Assembly (NCBI GenBank): GCA_900764925.1
Contig: CAAFPW010000092.1
Coordinates: 1-54,531, forward strand
Origin: Fusobacteriaceae bacterium
GTDB taxonomy: Bacteria; Fusobacteriota; Fusobacteriia; Fusobacteriales; Fusobacteriaceae
Length of the DNA stretch: 54,531 nt
Direction of reading: 5' to 3'
Of the stretch, positions 15,997 to 25,898 are shown piece after piece. The number at the start of each line of letters is the position of its first letter. Within the stretch, counting starts at the first letter, position 1. The notes under the pieces are model-generated. The model worked only from the letters and a program-made list of their open reading frames with translations, had not been told where the DNA came from and made no database searches. A program made the translations under genes and the position numbers.

Positions 15997-17025
15997 TTAT
16001 AAAGTTTTTAAATCCTCTATAAACTCTTTTACATCCTCTTCTCTTGTAGCCCATGATGTTACAAATCTAATAGCTGAACTTTTGTCATCTATCTTTTCCC
16101 AAAACTCATATCTATATTTTTGTCCAAGCTTTTCAATCTTCTCATTTGAGAAAATAAAAAATTGTTGATTTGTATATGAATCAGCTTTCAATTTATAACC
16201 AGCTTCTAACACTCCTTTTTTCAACATACTTGCCATTTCGTTAGCATGTTTTCCTACTTGATAATATCTATCCCCTTGAAATAATTCAGCAAACTGTATT
16301 CCCAATAATCTTCCTTTAGCTAAAGTTGCTCCCTTCTGTTTTGTACTACAGAAAAATCCTTCAGATAGTTTTTTATTAGTTATTACAAGAGCTTCTCCAA
16401 ATAAAAGTCCACATTTTGTTCCCCCAATATAGAAAGCATCACAATACTTTGGATAGTCTGACAAGGCTATATCATTTTTTTCAGATGCTAGTGCTGAAGC
16501 TAATCTTGCCCCATCAAGATATAGATACATCCCAACTTCTTTACAATAGTTTGAGATTTCTACTAACTCCTTTTTTGTATAAAGAGTCCCTAACTCTGTT
16601 GGGTTTGATATGTATACCATCTTTGGTTTTACCATATGAAAATCATCCTTATGAAGTTCATAAGTTTTTCTTATCATCTCAACATCTATCTTTCCTTGTC
16701 CATCTGTTTTTAACTCTAAAACTTTATGTCCTGTTGCTTCAATAGCTCCAGCTTCATGTACACTTATATGTCCTGTATCTGCTGCTATAACAGCTTCATA
16801 AGGTCTTAAAAAATGTGAAATTGTAAGTAAATTAGTTTGTGTTCCTCCAACTAATAGACGAACATAACAATCTTCAAAATCAATAGCTTTCTTTATAGCC
16901 TCTATCCCTTTAACTGTATATTCATCCTCTCCATATCCAACTGTTTGTTCCAAGTTTGTTTTCAATAGAGCTTCCATTATAACTGGTAATGCTCCTTCAC
17001 TATAATCGTTTTTGAAACTTATCAT
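15997..17025 (-). CDS. Low-specificity threonine aldolase
   Basis: A 342-residue PLP enzyme of the beta-eliminating lyase/threonine aldolase family that splits threonine or allo-threonine into glycine and acetaldehyde. PLP contacts are visible: Asp171-Gly-Ala-Arg174 and the Schiff-base Lys204 in GGTKCG; the N-terminal NDYSEGALPVIMEAL and GGTQTN are typical. The frame could start at 17043, but AGGAGG sits before the ATG at 17025, and the family N-terminus begins there. It is monocistronic; its stop is only a few bases from the copZ promoter. Confidence 0.88.
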   Translation of the reverse strand: MISFKNDYSEGALPVIMEALLKTNLEQTVGYGEDEYTVKGIEAIKKAIDFEDCYVRLLVGGTQTNLLTISHFLRPYEAVIAADTGHISVHEAGAIEATGHKVLELKTDGQGKIDVEMIRKTYELHKDDFHMVKPKMVYISNPTELGTLYTKKELVEISNYCKEVGMYLYLDGARLASALASEKNDIALSDYPKYCDAFYIGGTKCGLLFGEALVITNKKLSEGFFCSTKQKGATLAKGRLLGIQFAELFQGDRYYQVGKHANEMASMLKKGVLEAGYKLKADSYTNQQFFIFSNEKIEKLGQKYRYEFWEKIDDKSSAIRFVTSWATREEDVKEFIEDLKTL

Positions 17026-17121
17026 AAACTTTCTCCTCCTCACTTAATTATAGATTATTTTATATTATATCATTTTACCTCTGTGAACTCTATTATATTT
17101 TTATAATTAAATAAGAATAGC

Positions 17122-17153
17122 AAAAAGGAACTGAGGTGAGCCAGTTCCTTTTT
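17122..17153 (-). terminator. Terminator of the mtlA-mtlD operon
   Basis: AAAAAGGAACTG and CAGTTCCTTTTT form a perfect 12-bp stem with an eight-base loop; the minus-strand transcript ends in a T-run within the stem foot. Confidence 0.85.
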
Positions 17154-17197
17154 GTTGTTTGTTCAAATACCCAATAACTTTTTATCTAATTAAGTTT

Positions 17198-18352
17198 TTA
17201 ATTAGCCCTTTTCATCTCTAAATACTTTTGAATAACTTTTTTCTCTATTTCATCATCATTTAATCCAGTTATATCTTCAAAAACAGTTTTAAACCCTTCT
17301 GTATTTAATCTCTTATCTAATTCTACCGCTTGATTATCTTCATTATTTCTATAATTTAACGCAGCAGCTATACCACATATTAAACTTTCATTTTTTGTGT
17401 TATACTCTAGTGTTCCTCTCAATGGCTTAATTAATCTATCATTATAACTTAATTTTCTCAATGGTTCTCTTCCTACTCTTACCACTTCATCTACTAAATA
17501 CGGATTTTCAAACCTTGATAATATCTTTTGAATATATTTTTCATGTTTTTCTCTATCAAATTGATATCTTCTAATTAATACCTCTCCACTCTCTTCCATA
17601 GCTTCTAAAACACTCTTTCTAATATCTGTATCTTCAATACTTTTTTTTATTGTCTTGTATCCTTTTAAAATTCCAAGATAAGCTGTTATTGCATGTCCTG
17701 TATTTAAAGTAAATAATTTTCTTTCTATGAAAGCCATTAGATTATCTGTTAAAGTCATCCCATCTATTACTGGTATTTCTCCTTTGAATTGAGTTTTATC
17801 AACTATCCATTCATTAAACTCCTCGACTCTTACTTTTAAAATATCTTCACTCTTTTCCATTGGAGGTACTATTCTATCTACAGCTGAATCTGGAAATCCC
17901 ACATACATATCAATATACTCTTTTCCTGCTTCTGATAAATATTTAGAAACCTCATCTTTTAATGTAGTCGAAGCTTTTATCATATTTTCACAAGCTATTA
18001 TATTTAAATAACTTTTTATCTCTGATTTCATTCTTAATTCTATTCCTACAGCTAAAGTTTTAGCTATAATTTTAAGTACTCCTGGTCCTACTGCTGTAGT
18101 TATTAATTCAGCTTCTTTTATCTCTTGATATATATCTTCTATATTAGATAAAACTCCATAAACATTTTTTATAGTTACTTCCTCACACTTCTGCCCAACA
18201 ACTTCTACTATATACTCTTTCTTCTTATTTAATTCTGCTATTACACTGTCATTGATATCCGCAAAACAAACCTTATAACCACTATTAGATAAAATAGCTC
18301 CTATAAATCCTCTACCAATATTTCCAGCCCCAAATTGTATTGCTTTTTTCAT
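17198..18352 (-). CDS. mtlD: Mannitol-1-phosphate 5-dehydrogenase
   Basis: A 384-residue NAD-dependent polyol dehydrogenase converting mannitol 1-phosphate to fructose 6-phosphate. The N-terminal Rossmann motif is QFGAGNIGRGFIGAIL, and the catalytic region includes NTGHAITAYLGILKG with the conserved lysine further on. Length is typical of MtlD. It starts 14 bases after mtlA, so the imported phosphorylated mannitol is handed to this enzyme. The operon ends at a strong terminator. Confidence 0.93.
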   Translation of the reverse strand: MKKAIQFGAGNIGRGFIGAILSNSGYKVCFADINDSVIAELNKKKEYIVEVVGQKCEEVTIKNVYGVLSNIEDIYQEIKEAELITTAVGPGVLKIIAKTLAVGIELRMKSEIKSYLNIIACENMIKASTTLKDEVSKYLSEAGKEYIDMYVGFPDSAVDRIVPPMEKSEDILKVRVEEFNEWIVDKTQFKGEIPVIDGMTLTDNLMAFIERKLFTLNTGHAITAYLGILKGYKTIKKSIEDTDIRKSVLEAMEESGEVLIRRYQFDREKHEKYIQKILSRFENPYLVDEVVRVGREPLRKLSYNDRLIKPLRGTLEYNTKNESLICGIAAALNYRNNEDNQAVELDKRLNTEGFKTVFEDITGLNDDEIEKKVIQKYLEMKRAN

Positions 18353-18365
18353 TCTCTACTCCTCC

Positions 18366-20228
18366 TTAAAAAGAAAATCTTTCATATAATTTTTCAATAT
18401 TTTTTTCATCCTTTAGTTTAAAAACTTCATCTTCATCTTCTATTACATCTGAAATATGAGATATAATTTCTATATGCTCATTATTTTTCGCTGCAATTCC
18501 TATTAAAAAATAAGCTTTATTCCCATTTCCAAAGTCTATTCCATTTGGATATTGAAAAATTACTATTCCTGTATTTAAAATTTCCTGCTTTCCCTCTACT
18601 GTTCCATGAGGAATAGCTACATAATTTCCTAAATAAGTAGTAGATTGCTTCTCTCTTTCTAAAATATATTCTTTATATTCAGGTTTTACATAACCCAACT
18701 GAGCCATATACTCTCCAACTTCAGTTAAAGCTTCATTTTTATCCACTGATTTTTTATTTAAAACAATCGCTCTTTTATCTAATACAAAACTACTATCTTT
18801 TTTATCTTCTATTTTTTCTTTTCTCTCTTCTACTTTATTACTTTTATTGTTTTCTTTTAATGATTTAACCAAAGCATCATAAAATCCTCCATCCATAAAA
18901 TTATCTAAGGATAGATGTACAGGATTTGAAACTATTTTTTTAGCTCTTGGTGTTAAATCTTTATGTGTTATAACAATATCTATATCTTCAGTTAAATTAG
19001 ATATTGAGCAATTAGATACATCTATATTTAAATTAGCCTCTTTTATTTTTTTTCTTAATACACTTGCACCCATAGCACTAGAACCCATTCCAGCATCACA
19101 AGCTACAACTATTTTTGATACTTTTCCCTGTTTTAACTCTGGATTTGACAATTTTGAATTTTTTAATCCTTGTACCTTTTTTTGAGCTTCTTCTAAATTT
19201 AAATTATCTTTAGAGTTTTTTATAATAATTGAAGCAGTTATAAAAGAAATCACTGTAGCAACTATAATTCCTATTAAAACTTTAAACAATCCTCCTTTAG
19301 GTGCTAAAGCCATTATTGCAAAAACACTTCCAGGAGAAGGAGGAGCTATTAATCCTGAATTTAAAACAACATTAGTAAATACTCCAGACATTCCTCCTAA
19401 AATAACAGCTACTATCAATAATGGTTTCATAAGAATATATGGAAAATATATTTCATGTATTCCCCCAAAGAAATGAATTATTGCTGCTCCAGATGCTGAT
19501 TCTTTCGATGATCCTTTGCTAAAAAACATATATGCTAGTAAAACTCCTAACCCTGGTCCTGGATTTGCCTCTATTAAGAAAAATAGTGATTTTCCTGTTT
19601 CAGAAACCTGTTGAATTCCAAGTGGAGAAAAAACTCCATGATTTATTGCATTATTTAAAAATAAAACTTTTGCTGGTTCTACTAAGATTGAAGTTAGTGG
19701 TAATAATCCTAAATTTACTAATTTATTTACTCCATTTCCTAAAATTGAGTTTGCTACCTCAACCAAAGGTCCTATCCCTGTATAAAAAATTATCGCTAGA
19801 ATTATTCCTAAAATTCCTACTGAGAAATTATTTATAAGCATCTCAAAACCTGATTTTATTTTTCCATTTATTAATTTATCAAATTTCTTTATTACATAGC
19901 CACCAATCGGTCCAGCAATCATAGCTCCTATAAACATCGGTATTGTCGTTCCAGCTATAACTCCAGCTGTAGTTATAGCTCCCATTACCCCTCCACGTTC
20001 TCCAGCAACTAATTTTCCTCCACTATACCCTATCAACAAAGGTAAAAGGTATGTTAACATTGGTGAGATCAACTTTGCTAAATTTTCATTAGGGATCCAT
20101 CCTGTTGGTATAAATAATGCTGTCGCTATTCCCCAAGCAATAAAAGCTCCTATATTAGGCATTACCATTCCACTTAAAAATCTTCCAAAACTTTGAACAA
20201 AAATTTTTAAATCTTTTTTATCTTCCAT
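18366..20228 (-). CDS. mtlA: Mannitol PTS permease, EIICBA
   Basis: A 620-residue transporter with all three mannitol EII domains: membrane EIIC (about 1-340, with GGIHEIYFPY and its Glu259), EIIB (phospho-cysteine Cys377 in VACDAGMGSS) and EIIA (phospho-histidine His540 in VAIPHGT). Mannitol is imported and phosphorylated to mannitol 1-phosphate. A longer frame exists, but GGAGG stands before the ATG at 20228 and homologues begin here. It has its own promoter, separated from mtlR by a terminator. Confidence 0.93.
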   Translation of the reverse strand: MEDKKDLKIFVQSFGRFLSGMVMPNIGAFIAWGIATALFIPTGWIPNENLAKLISPMLTYLLPLLIGYSGGKLVAGERGGVMGAITTAGVIAGTTIPMFIGAMIAGPIGGYVIKKFDKLINGKIKSGFEMLINNFSVGILGIILAIIFYTGIGPLVEVANSILGNGVNKLVNLGLLPLTSILVEPAKVLFLNNAINHGVFSPLGIQQVSETGKSLFFLIEANPGPGLGVLLAYMFFSKGSSKESASGAAIIHFFGGIHEIYFPYILMKPLLIVAVILGGMSGVFTNVVLNSGLIAPPSPGSVFAIMALAPKGGLFKVLIGIIVATVISFITASIIIKNSKDNLNLEEAQKKVQGLKNSKLSNPELKQGKVSKIVVACDAGMGSSAMGASVLRKKIKEANLNIDVSNCSISNLTEDIDIVITHKDLTPRAKKIVSNPVHLSLDNFMDGGFYDALVKSLKENNKSNKVEERKEKIEDKKDSSFVLDKRAIVLNKKSVDKNEALTEVGEYMAQLGYVKPEYKEYILEREKQSTTYLGNYVAIPHGTVEGKQEILNTGIVIFQYPNGIDFGNGNKAYFLIGIAAKNNEHIEIISHISDVIEDEDEVFKLKDEKNIEKLYERFSF

Positions 20229-20258
20229 TTTTTTACCTCCATATCTTTTTATAATGTA

Positions 20259-20287
20259 ATTATACTTTTTCAAAACATTTTCTTCAA
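20259..20287 (-). promoter_or_regulatory. mtlA-mtlD promoter
   Basis: -35 TTGAAG (20287-20282), 17-base spacer, -10 TATAAT (20264-20259). No inverted repeat that would be an obvious MtlR site is seen within 60 bases upstream. Confidence 0.7.
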
Positions 20288-20362
20288 AGTCTAAACATTT
20301 CAATAAAAATTGATGGGTGGATTTTCAAAAAAAATGGAAATAGTTTTTTTCTAATAATTTTG

Positions 20363-20402
20363 AAAAAAAAAGGCTGTTACAATTTTTGTTGTAACAACCT
20401 TT
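20363..20402 (-). terminator. Terminator after mtlR
   Basis: Minus strand: AAAGGTTGTTACA pairs with TGTAACAGCCTTT and is followed by a run of T. It separates the regulator operon from mtlA. Confidence 0.85.
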
Positions 20403-20407
20403 AACTT

Positions 20408-22507
20408 TTAATAAATATCTATCATTCTTTTTATCTCTATCTCATCTAAACTATCAATCCTCTCCAAAAAGTTACTATCTTCAAGTAAGGTTACAAATTT
20501 AGTAAGAGCATCTATATGTTCTTTTTGATCATAACTTGAAAAAGTTAATATTAATTTAACTTTTTTCTCCCCAGGAAATATTACCTCTTTTCTTAATACC
20601 AACAAACTCATTCCAGTTCTATTTACTATTCCTATAGTTCTAGCATGGGGAAGAGCTACTATATCATTAACTACCATATAGCTTCCATTTTGCTCTACAT
20701 TTTTTATCATCTCATCTATATATCTTTCATCTATATACTCTCCATCTTTAAGTGGAATTCCTGATAACTTAATGGCCTCTCTCCAATCTACAACCTCATC
20801 TACAAGTTTTATATTCTCTAATGGTAAAAGTTCTGATAAACTATATATTCTCTCTTTTTCTATATCATCTATATATTTATATTTTAAAAGATTTTTTAAT
20901 TTCTTTATTAATTCTTTTTCATTTAAAATTTCTGCTTCCTCTTTTATTACAGTAAGCAATTGCCCTAATGATATCTTTCTTTGATTTTCACTTAATCCAT
21001 ACTTCTCTAACAACTTTTTATCTTCCTTGGTTAAAATAGGGTGTACTTTTATTATTGGAAAACTATATTCTATTCTCTCCTCTATCTCTAATGTTGTTAT
21101 TATAAAATCTATCTCTTCATAATTTTCTACTTCTAAAAACTTGTGATATGGAAGAGTTGCTATTATGTTCACATCATATCTTTCTAATAATTTTTGAGCT
21201 AATAACTTTGAACTTCCATATCCCAACCCGCAAACTATAACTATGTTTTTAGTTTTTCTTTGGGAATTCACTTTTCTATCAATAGCAGTTTTAAAATGAA
21301 TTGTTAAATAAGATATCTCTTCTTCTGGAATACTTTTTCCTATATATTTTTCCAAATAGTTTCTACTTATCCTTTCTACTTTTTCATATAGATCTCCATA
21401 TAATTCTCGAACCTCTTCATATATCTTATTTTCAAAATTTATATTGTTTCTAATTCTATAATAAGCTGGTTTTAAATGATTTAAGAGTCCATCTATTAAA
21501 GCCTTATCCTGTGTTAAATTTATGTTCAAAATATCACTTATATCTTTTATAAGTTTATTTACTAAAATTTCCAATTCTATCCAGTTTTCAAAAAAAGATG
21601 AATTAAAATTATAAGAATGTGCTCCTAAAAATAATTCTGTTAATAATAAAATTTCATTTTCTTCTATTTTTAATTTTAAATGTTCCTCTAAAAACTCTAA
21701 CTCTTTACTTATTATATTAAATTCTCTTGTTTCTTTTAAAAATCTTTTATTAGTTTCTCTTTGAAAAAGAATATTTCCACTTTTTACTCTACTTAACATA
21801 ATAGCTATATAAAACCTTAAGATTACAAAAGCTTCATCCGAAATAATTGTATTTAATTTTTTCTCTATTCTTTTTACAAATCTATAGATATTCTTAAGAC
21901 TTATTCCTTCAAATATATTTTTTAAATCTGAATAAATAACATCATTGAGGTAAGTTTTTGAGTCCATTTTTTTAGCAACTAATATATCTTCACTATTTAT
22001 CTCTAAATATTTATTCAAAAATTTTAACTGTAACATTCTTAATTTTTCTTCATTTCCCTCTAACCGAATTCCCTGTTTTGAATAGAAATTTAAATTTAAA
22101 CCATTTTCAATAAAAAATATTTTTACTTCTTTTAAATCTATTTTTATTGTACTCATACTTACATCTAAAGCTTCTACAAAATCTATTAGCTTATTCTCCT
22201 TAAAAAAAAGAAATTTTTCTTCAATATATTCCTTTCTCTCATCTCCAGTAAATACATAAAATCTTTGAGACATACTTCTTAACAATTCTTTTATCTTATC
22301 ATCATCCTCTTTTAAAATATACATTCCTTTGATTGATTTTTCTATCTCATTTAAATTAAATTTACTTAAATAATAATTTATATTTTCTATATCATATCTA
22401 ATACTTCTTTCACTTACACCAAATTTTTCTGCTAACTCTTTTAAAAAAAGAGAGTAATTATTTTTTCTAAGGTACTCTATAATCTCTATACATCTTTTAT
22501 TCAACAT
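20408..22507 (-). CDS. mtlR: MtlR-type PRD-containing transcriptional activator
   Basis: A 699-residue PTS-controlled regulator. In order: N-terminal winged HTH (LKELAEKFGVSERSIRYDI, about 20-40), a second Mga-like HTH region, two PRD domains (second with YLTIHFKTAIDR), an EIIB-Gat-like domain with Cys in VCGLGYGSSK (about residue 415) and an EIIA-like domain with His in VALPHARTIG (about 630). The phosphorylation sites appear intact, so activity should respond to PTS state. Its ribosome-binding site overlaps the end of the upstream MtlA-like gene (three-base gap), so the two are cotranscribed. Confidence 0.9.
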   Translation of the reverse strand: MLNKRCIEIIEYLRKNNYSLFLKELAEKFGVSERSIRYDIENINYYLSKFNLNEIEKSIKGMYILKEDDDKIKELLRSMSQRFYVFTGDERKEYIEEKFLFFKENKLIDFVEALDVSMSTIKIDLKEVKIFFIENGLNLNFYSKQGIRLEGNEEKLRMLQLKFLNKYLEINSEDILVAKKMDSKTYLNDVIYSDLKNIFEGISLKNIYRFVKRIEKKLNTIISDEAFVILRFYIAIMLSRVKSGNILFQRETNKRFLKETREFNIISKELEFLEEHLKLKIEENEILLLTELFLGAHSYNFNSSFFENWIELEILVNKLIKDISDILNINLTQDKALIDGLLNHLKPAYYRIRNNINFENKIYEEVRELYGDLYEKVERISRNYLEKYIGKSIPEEEISYLTIHFKTAIDRKVNSQRKTKNIVIVCGLGYGSSKLLAQKLLERYDVNIIATLPYHKFLEVENYEEIDFIITTLEIEERIEYSFPIIKVHPILTKEDKKLLEKYGLSENQRKISLGQLLTVIKEEAEILNEKELIKKLKNLLKYKYIDDIEKERIYSLSELLPLENIKLVDEVVDWREAIKLSGIPLKDGEYIDERYIDEMIKNVEQNGSYMVVNDIVALPHARTIGIVNRTGMSLLVLRKEVIFPGEKKVKLILTFSSYDQKEHIDALTKFVTLLEDSNFLERIDSLDEIEIKRMIDIY

Positions 22508-22510
22508 TCT

Positions 22511-24169
22511 TTATACCTCCAAATCTAAAATTTTCTCTAAATTAAGAATTTTTATTATCTCATCTTTAGTATCTATAATTTCTAATTCCTTTATAATTGT
22601 TTCGTCTAAATTTCTTAATATATTTTTCACTTTCTCTTTTTTTTCTTTATTTAAATATAATGATACTAATAAAAAAATCTCTTTACCTTTATAATTTACT
22701 CCATATGGATAGTGTCTTATCTCTATTTTATTCCTATTTTCATCTCTATCTATTAATCCTATCCCATTATTAAATAAAATCTCTTCTTTTTTATTATTTG
22801 CTAATTGTGATAATTTTTTTTGATTTGGTTCAACTAATATTGTTATTTTATCTTTTTTAACAATTTCATTATTTTTTATATACTTTTCTATAAATTTTTT
22901 ATAAAATTCTCTATCTAAATAATTTTCTAAGGTAATAATTAATTTATTGGGATAGAGGCTTCTTACTTGATCAATTAAATTTTTATGTGTCAAAACAACA
23001 TCTACATCATTTTCTAATTCTAACAAACTATAATTTTCTACTTTTAAAGGTAAATTCTGTTTTTTTAACTCATTTAACAGATAATTTTTTACTATCGAAC
23101 TTGTTCCAACACCTCCAATACAAACAATTCCAATTTTATCTATTCTCTCTATTTTTTTTATTTTCTCTCCCTCATCACTTATTTTAGATTCTTTTGTTCC
23201 TTTCAAAATAAAATATGATATCACAAAAGAAATTAAAGTAGATAAAAAAATTCCCAATATTAAAAAAAATACTTTTTTCTTTGAAAATAATAATATCGTT
23301 ATAATACTTCCAGGTGACGGCAAACTGTATAAGGTAACATTAAAAAAATAAAAAATTAAATTACTAAAAAAAGCTCCAATTACTATTGAAAATATTAGCT
23401 TTAAATTTTTTACTATGTAAGGAAAATAAAATTCATGTATTCCACCTATAAATTCCAAAATAATGCTATTCATTATTCCCTTCTTTTCTTTTTTTAATAA
23501 AAAATATGCTAACAAAACTCCCAAACCAGGTCCTGGATTCGTTTCTAATAGAAAAAATATAGAACTCCCTTTCTCTATCATCTCTTCATATCCTAAAAAA
23601 AATAAAATCCCATGATTTATTAAATTATTAAAAAAAAATACCTTTGAAATTTCAATTATTGGAGTAATTAAAAAAATAAACCAAATATTTTCTTTAAATT
23701 CAAGAAAAAATATAAATATTCTTTGTAGATATCCATCTAAAGTTTCACTCATATCTATAAATAAAAAACCACTTATAACAGTTATGAATGGAATTAATAG
23801 GTTTAATCCTAACATCTCTAAACTTGGAAAATATTTCAAAATAACCTTTTCTTTTACTATTTTTACAACATTACTTGAGATTGCTGAAAGAAGAATTATA
23901 ATTAATATACTTCCAGAATCATATTTTACTAAAAATATAGTACTTGCTAATACAGAACTCATAGCCCCATATTTCTTTTCAATTAAATTTCCAGTAGTAT
24001 ATGCTATCACAATAGGAACAATATACCTTATTAAGATTTCTATTATTTCTAACGATAACTTCCACTTAAAACTTAACATTCTAAATATTCCTAAAGCTAT
24101 AAAAAAGCCCATATTTTTTGTTATAATTATTTGAATAAAGTTTGTTAATCTATAAATATATATTTTCAT
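22511..24169 (-). CDS. MtlA-like EIIC-EIIB protein with degenerate EIIA end
   Basis: This 552-residue paralogue aligns with MtlA along its length. EIIC keeps NNLINHG, NPGPGLGVLLAY and GGIHEFYFPY (Glu246); EIIB keeps a cysteine (Cys350) but in a diverged loop (VCIGGVGTSS versus VACDAGMGSS). The C-terminal part (about 440-552) resembles the second half of EIIA but lacks the whole AIPHGT segment, so the phospho-histidine is absent. It cannot phosphorylate on its own through EIIA; it could borrow a partner EIIA or act as a membrane sensor for MtlR, whose gene follows after three bases. It is divergent from nagB. More AT-rich than mtlA, consistent with relaxed constraint. Confidence 0.8.
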   Translation of the reverse strand: MKIYIYRLTNFIQIIITKNMGFFIALGIFRMLSFKWKLSLEIIEILIRYIVPIVIAYTTGNLIEKKYGAMSSVLASTIFLVKYDSGSILIIILLSAISSNVVKIVKEKVILKYFPSLEMLGLNLLIPFITVISGFLFIDMSETLDGYLQRIFIFFLEFKENIWFIFLITPIIEISKVFFFNNLINHGILFFLGYEEMIEKGSSIFFLLETNPGPGLGVLLAYFLLKKEKKGIMNSIILEFIGGIHEFYFPYIVKNLKLIFSIVIGAFFSNLIFYFFNVTLYSLPSPGSIITILLFSKKKVFFLILGIFLSTLISFVISYFILKGTKESKISDEGEKIKKIERIDKIGIVCIGGVGTSSIVKNYLLNELKKQNLPLKVENYSLLELENDVDVVLTHKNLIDQVRSLYPNKLIITLENYLDREFYKKFIEKYIKNNEIVKKDKITILVEPNQKKLSQLANNKKEEILFNNGIGLIDRDENRNKIEIRHYPYGVNYKGKEIFLLVSLYLNKEKKEKVKNILRNLDETIIKELEIIDTKDEIIKILNLEKILDLEV

Positions 24170-24298
24170 TTTTCTCTCACCATATTTTTTAGTTTTTGAT
24201 ATATTTTATACTATAAAAAAACATTTATAATTATTTTACTATACTTTTAAAAATATTTTCAAATTATTTTTTTTCATTTTTTTTTGAAATAATTAAAC

Positions 24299-24326
24299 TT
24301 TGAAATTTTTTTTCAGAAAATATAAT
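24299..24326 (+). promoter_or_regulatory. nagB promoter
   Basis: -35 TTTGAA (24299-24304), 16-base spacer, -10 TATAAT (24321-24326). The surrounding 199-base divergent region is almost pure A/T; no operator was recognised. Confidence 0.55.
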
Positions 24327-24368
24327 ATATAAATATATTAGAATTCAAAATTATATTAGGAGGACTTT

Positions 24369-25187
24369 ATGAGAGTTATTATTCCTGAAGGAAAAATTGG
24401 AGATTGGGCTGCTTATTATGTTGCCAAAAAAATATTAGAATTTAAACCTACTAAAGAAAAACCATTTGTTCTTGGATTACCTACTGGAAGTACGCCTACT
24501 GATATGTATAAGAGATTAATTCAACTTTATCAAGATAAAATTATCTCTTTTGAAAATGTAATTACTTTTAATATGGACGAATATGTTGGATTGGGAGAAA
24601 ATGATCCTCAAAGTTATCATACTTATATGTTTGAAAACTTTTTTAATCATGTGGATATCAAAAAAGAGAATATAAATATTCTTAATGGATTGGCTGGGAA
24701 TTTAGAAGAAGAGTGTAAAAATTATGAAGAAAAGATAAAAAAATTCGGTGGAATAAAACTTTTCGTTGGTGGAATTGGATCAGATGGGCATCTTGCTTTT
24801 AACGAACCTGGTTCATCTTTAAGTTCAAAAACTAGAGTTAAAGAACTTACAACTGAAACAATTATTGCAAATTCTAGATTTTTTGAAAATGATGTAAATA
24901 AAGTCCCTAAAGAAGCTCTTACTGTTGGAGTTCAAACTGTTCTTGATTCTGAAGAGGTTTTAATTATGGTGGATTCAAGTAATAAAGCTCTAGCTCTACA
25001 TAAAGCTATTGAAGAGGGAGTTAATCATATGTGTACCGTTTCAGCTTTACAATTACATAAAAAAGGAATTATTGTGGCAGATGAAAGTGCATGTGGAGAG
25101 ATTAAAGTTTCTACTTATAGATATTTTAAAGATATTGAAAAAAATAATTTAAAATCATTAGAGCTTATCAAAGAACTTTATAAATAA
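24369..25187 (+). CDS. nagB: Glucosamine-6-phosphate deaminase
   Basis: A 272-residue enzyme converting glucosamine 6-phosphate to fructose 6-phosphate and ammonia. Family motifs are intact: LGLPTGSTPTDMY (phosphate loop), FNMDEYVGL with the catalytic aspartate, and GGIGSDGHLAFNEPGSS with the Asp-His-Glu catalytic group. Length matches NagB. AGGAGG precedes the ATG. It stands alone on the plus strand and ends in a strong terminator; nagA is not in the window. Confidence 0.95.
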   Translation: MRVIIPEGKIGDWAAYYVAKKILEFKPTKEKPFVLGLPTGSTPTDMYKRLIQLYQDKIISFENVITFNMDEYVGLGENDPQSYHTYMFENFFNHVDIKKENINILNGLAGNLEEECKNYEEKIKKFGGIKLFVGGIGSDGHLAFNEPGSSLSSKTRVKELTTETIIANSRFFENDVNKVPKEALTVGVQTVLDSEEVLIMVDSSNKALALHKAIEEGVNHMCTVSALQLHKKGIIVADESACGEIKVSTYRYFKDIEKNNLKSLELIKELYK

Positions 25188-25218
25188 TATATAGCCAATA
25201 AAAGAAATTTTTTCCAAT

Positions 25219-25250
25219 AAAAATACCAGTAAACTTTTACTGGTATTTTT
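25219..25250. terminator. Bidirectional terminator (nagB / nusB operon)
   Basis: AAAATACCAGTAAA and TTTACTGGTATTTT form a long perfect stem with T-runs on both strands. It serves nagB and the converging acc-nusB operon. Confidence 0.85.
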
Positions 25251-25254
25251 TAAT

Positions 25255-25653
25255 CTATTTATTGATTATTTTAGCTAATACTCCATTTACAAACTCAGCA
25301 GTTTTTTCATCTCCATACATTTTTGCAAGTTCTACTACCTCATTTACAACTATTTCATATGGAGTTGTCTCACATAAAAGCTCATATACAGAACATCTAA
25401 GTAGTGCTTTTTCTACATTTCCTATTCTTTCAAAGCTCCATCCTGTGATATTACTATTGATAGTATCCATTATCTTATCGCTATTTTCAGTTATTCCATT
25501 CATATATTTTTTTATAAATGTTAGTTCATTTTCGTTAGTTAAAACTTCATCTCTAGTAAGATAATTTTCTAATACCTCTTTTGTACTCTCCTCTTTTAAT
25601 TCACTTTCAAAAACTAATTTAAATAGTTCTTCTCTTGCTACTCTTCTACTCAT
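25255..25653 (-). CDS. nusB: Transcription antitermination factor NusB
   Basis: A 132-residue all-helical RNA-binding protein starting SRRVAREELFKLVFE and ending EVVELAKMYGDEKTAEFVNGVLAKI, both classical NusB motifs. It joins NusE on boxA RNA during rRNA transcription. It is the last gene of the accB-accC-asp23-amaP-DUF2273-nusB operon, an arrangement resembling that of Firmicutes. Confidence 0.93.
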   Translation of the reverse strand: MSRRVAREELFKLVFESELKEESTKEVLENYLTRDEVLTNENELTFIKKYMNGITENSDKIMDTINSNITGWSFERIGNVEKALLRCSVYELLCETTPYEIVVNEVVELAKMYGDEKTAEFVNGVLAKIINK

Positions 25654-25665
25654 TGATTTCCTTTC

Positions 25666-25887
25666 TTAATCCTCATTTAATTTTTCAGATAATATATTTT
25701 TAATTTTTTTAAATTTTTTTACAAACACAGGACTTCCTAAACAATACCCTACAATAGTTACAAGTATTACAAAAATTGTCTCTAATATTCCTACTGTTAC
25801 TAAAAGAAGTGCCAATATAAATCCCATAAAGGCATACAAATATCTTTTTCTGTTATATATTAATTTTTCAATAATCTCTTCTAACAT
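25666..25887 (-). CDS. Small membrane protein, DUF2273-type
   Basis: About 73 residues with two close hydrophobic segments (about 20-38 and 40-58) flanked by charged helices, matching the small DUF2273 proteins found beside Asp23 and AmaP genes. A GTG at 25896 lies inside the ribosome-binding site, so the ATG at 25887 is preferred (GAGGTG six bases upstream). Probably part of a membrane-anchored Asp23 complex (inference from gene neighbourhood). Confidence 0.75.
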   Translation of the reverse strand: MLEEIIEKLIYNRKRYLYAFMGFILALLLVTVGILETIFVILVTIVGYCLGSPVFVKKFKKIKNILSEKLNED

Positions 25888-25898
25888 CTGTATCACCT

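Noticed and set aside
24170..24368. Riboswitch or small RNA between the MtlA-like gene and nagB
   Set aside because: The region is almost pure A/T with no stable stem or known aptamer; only a promoter could be supported.
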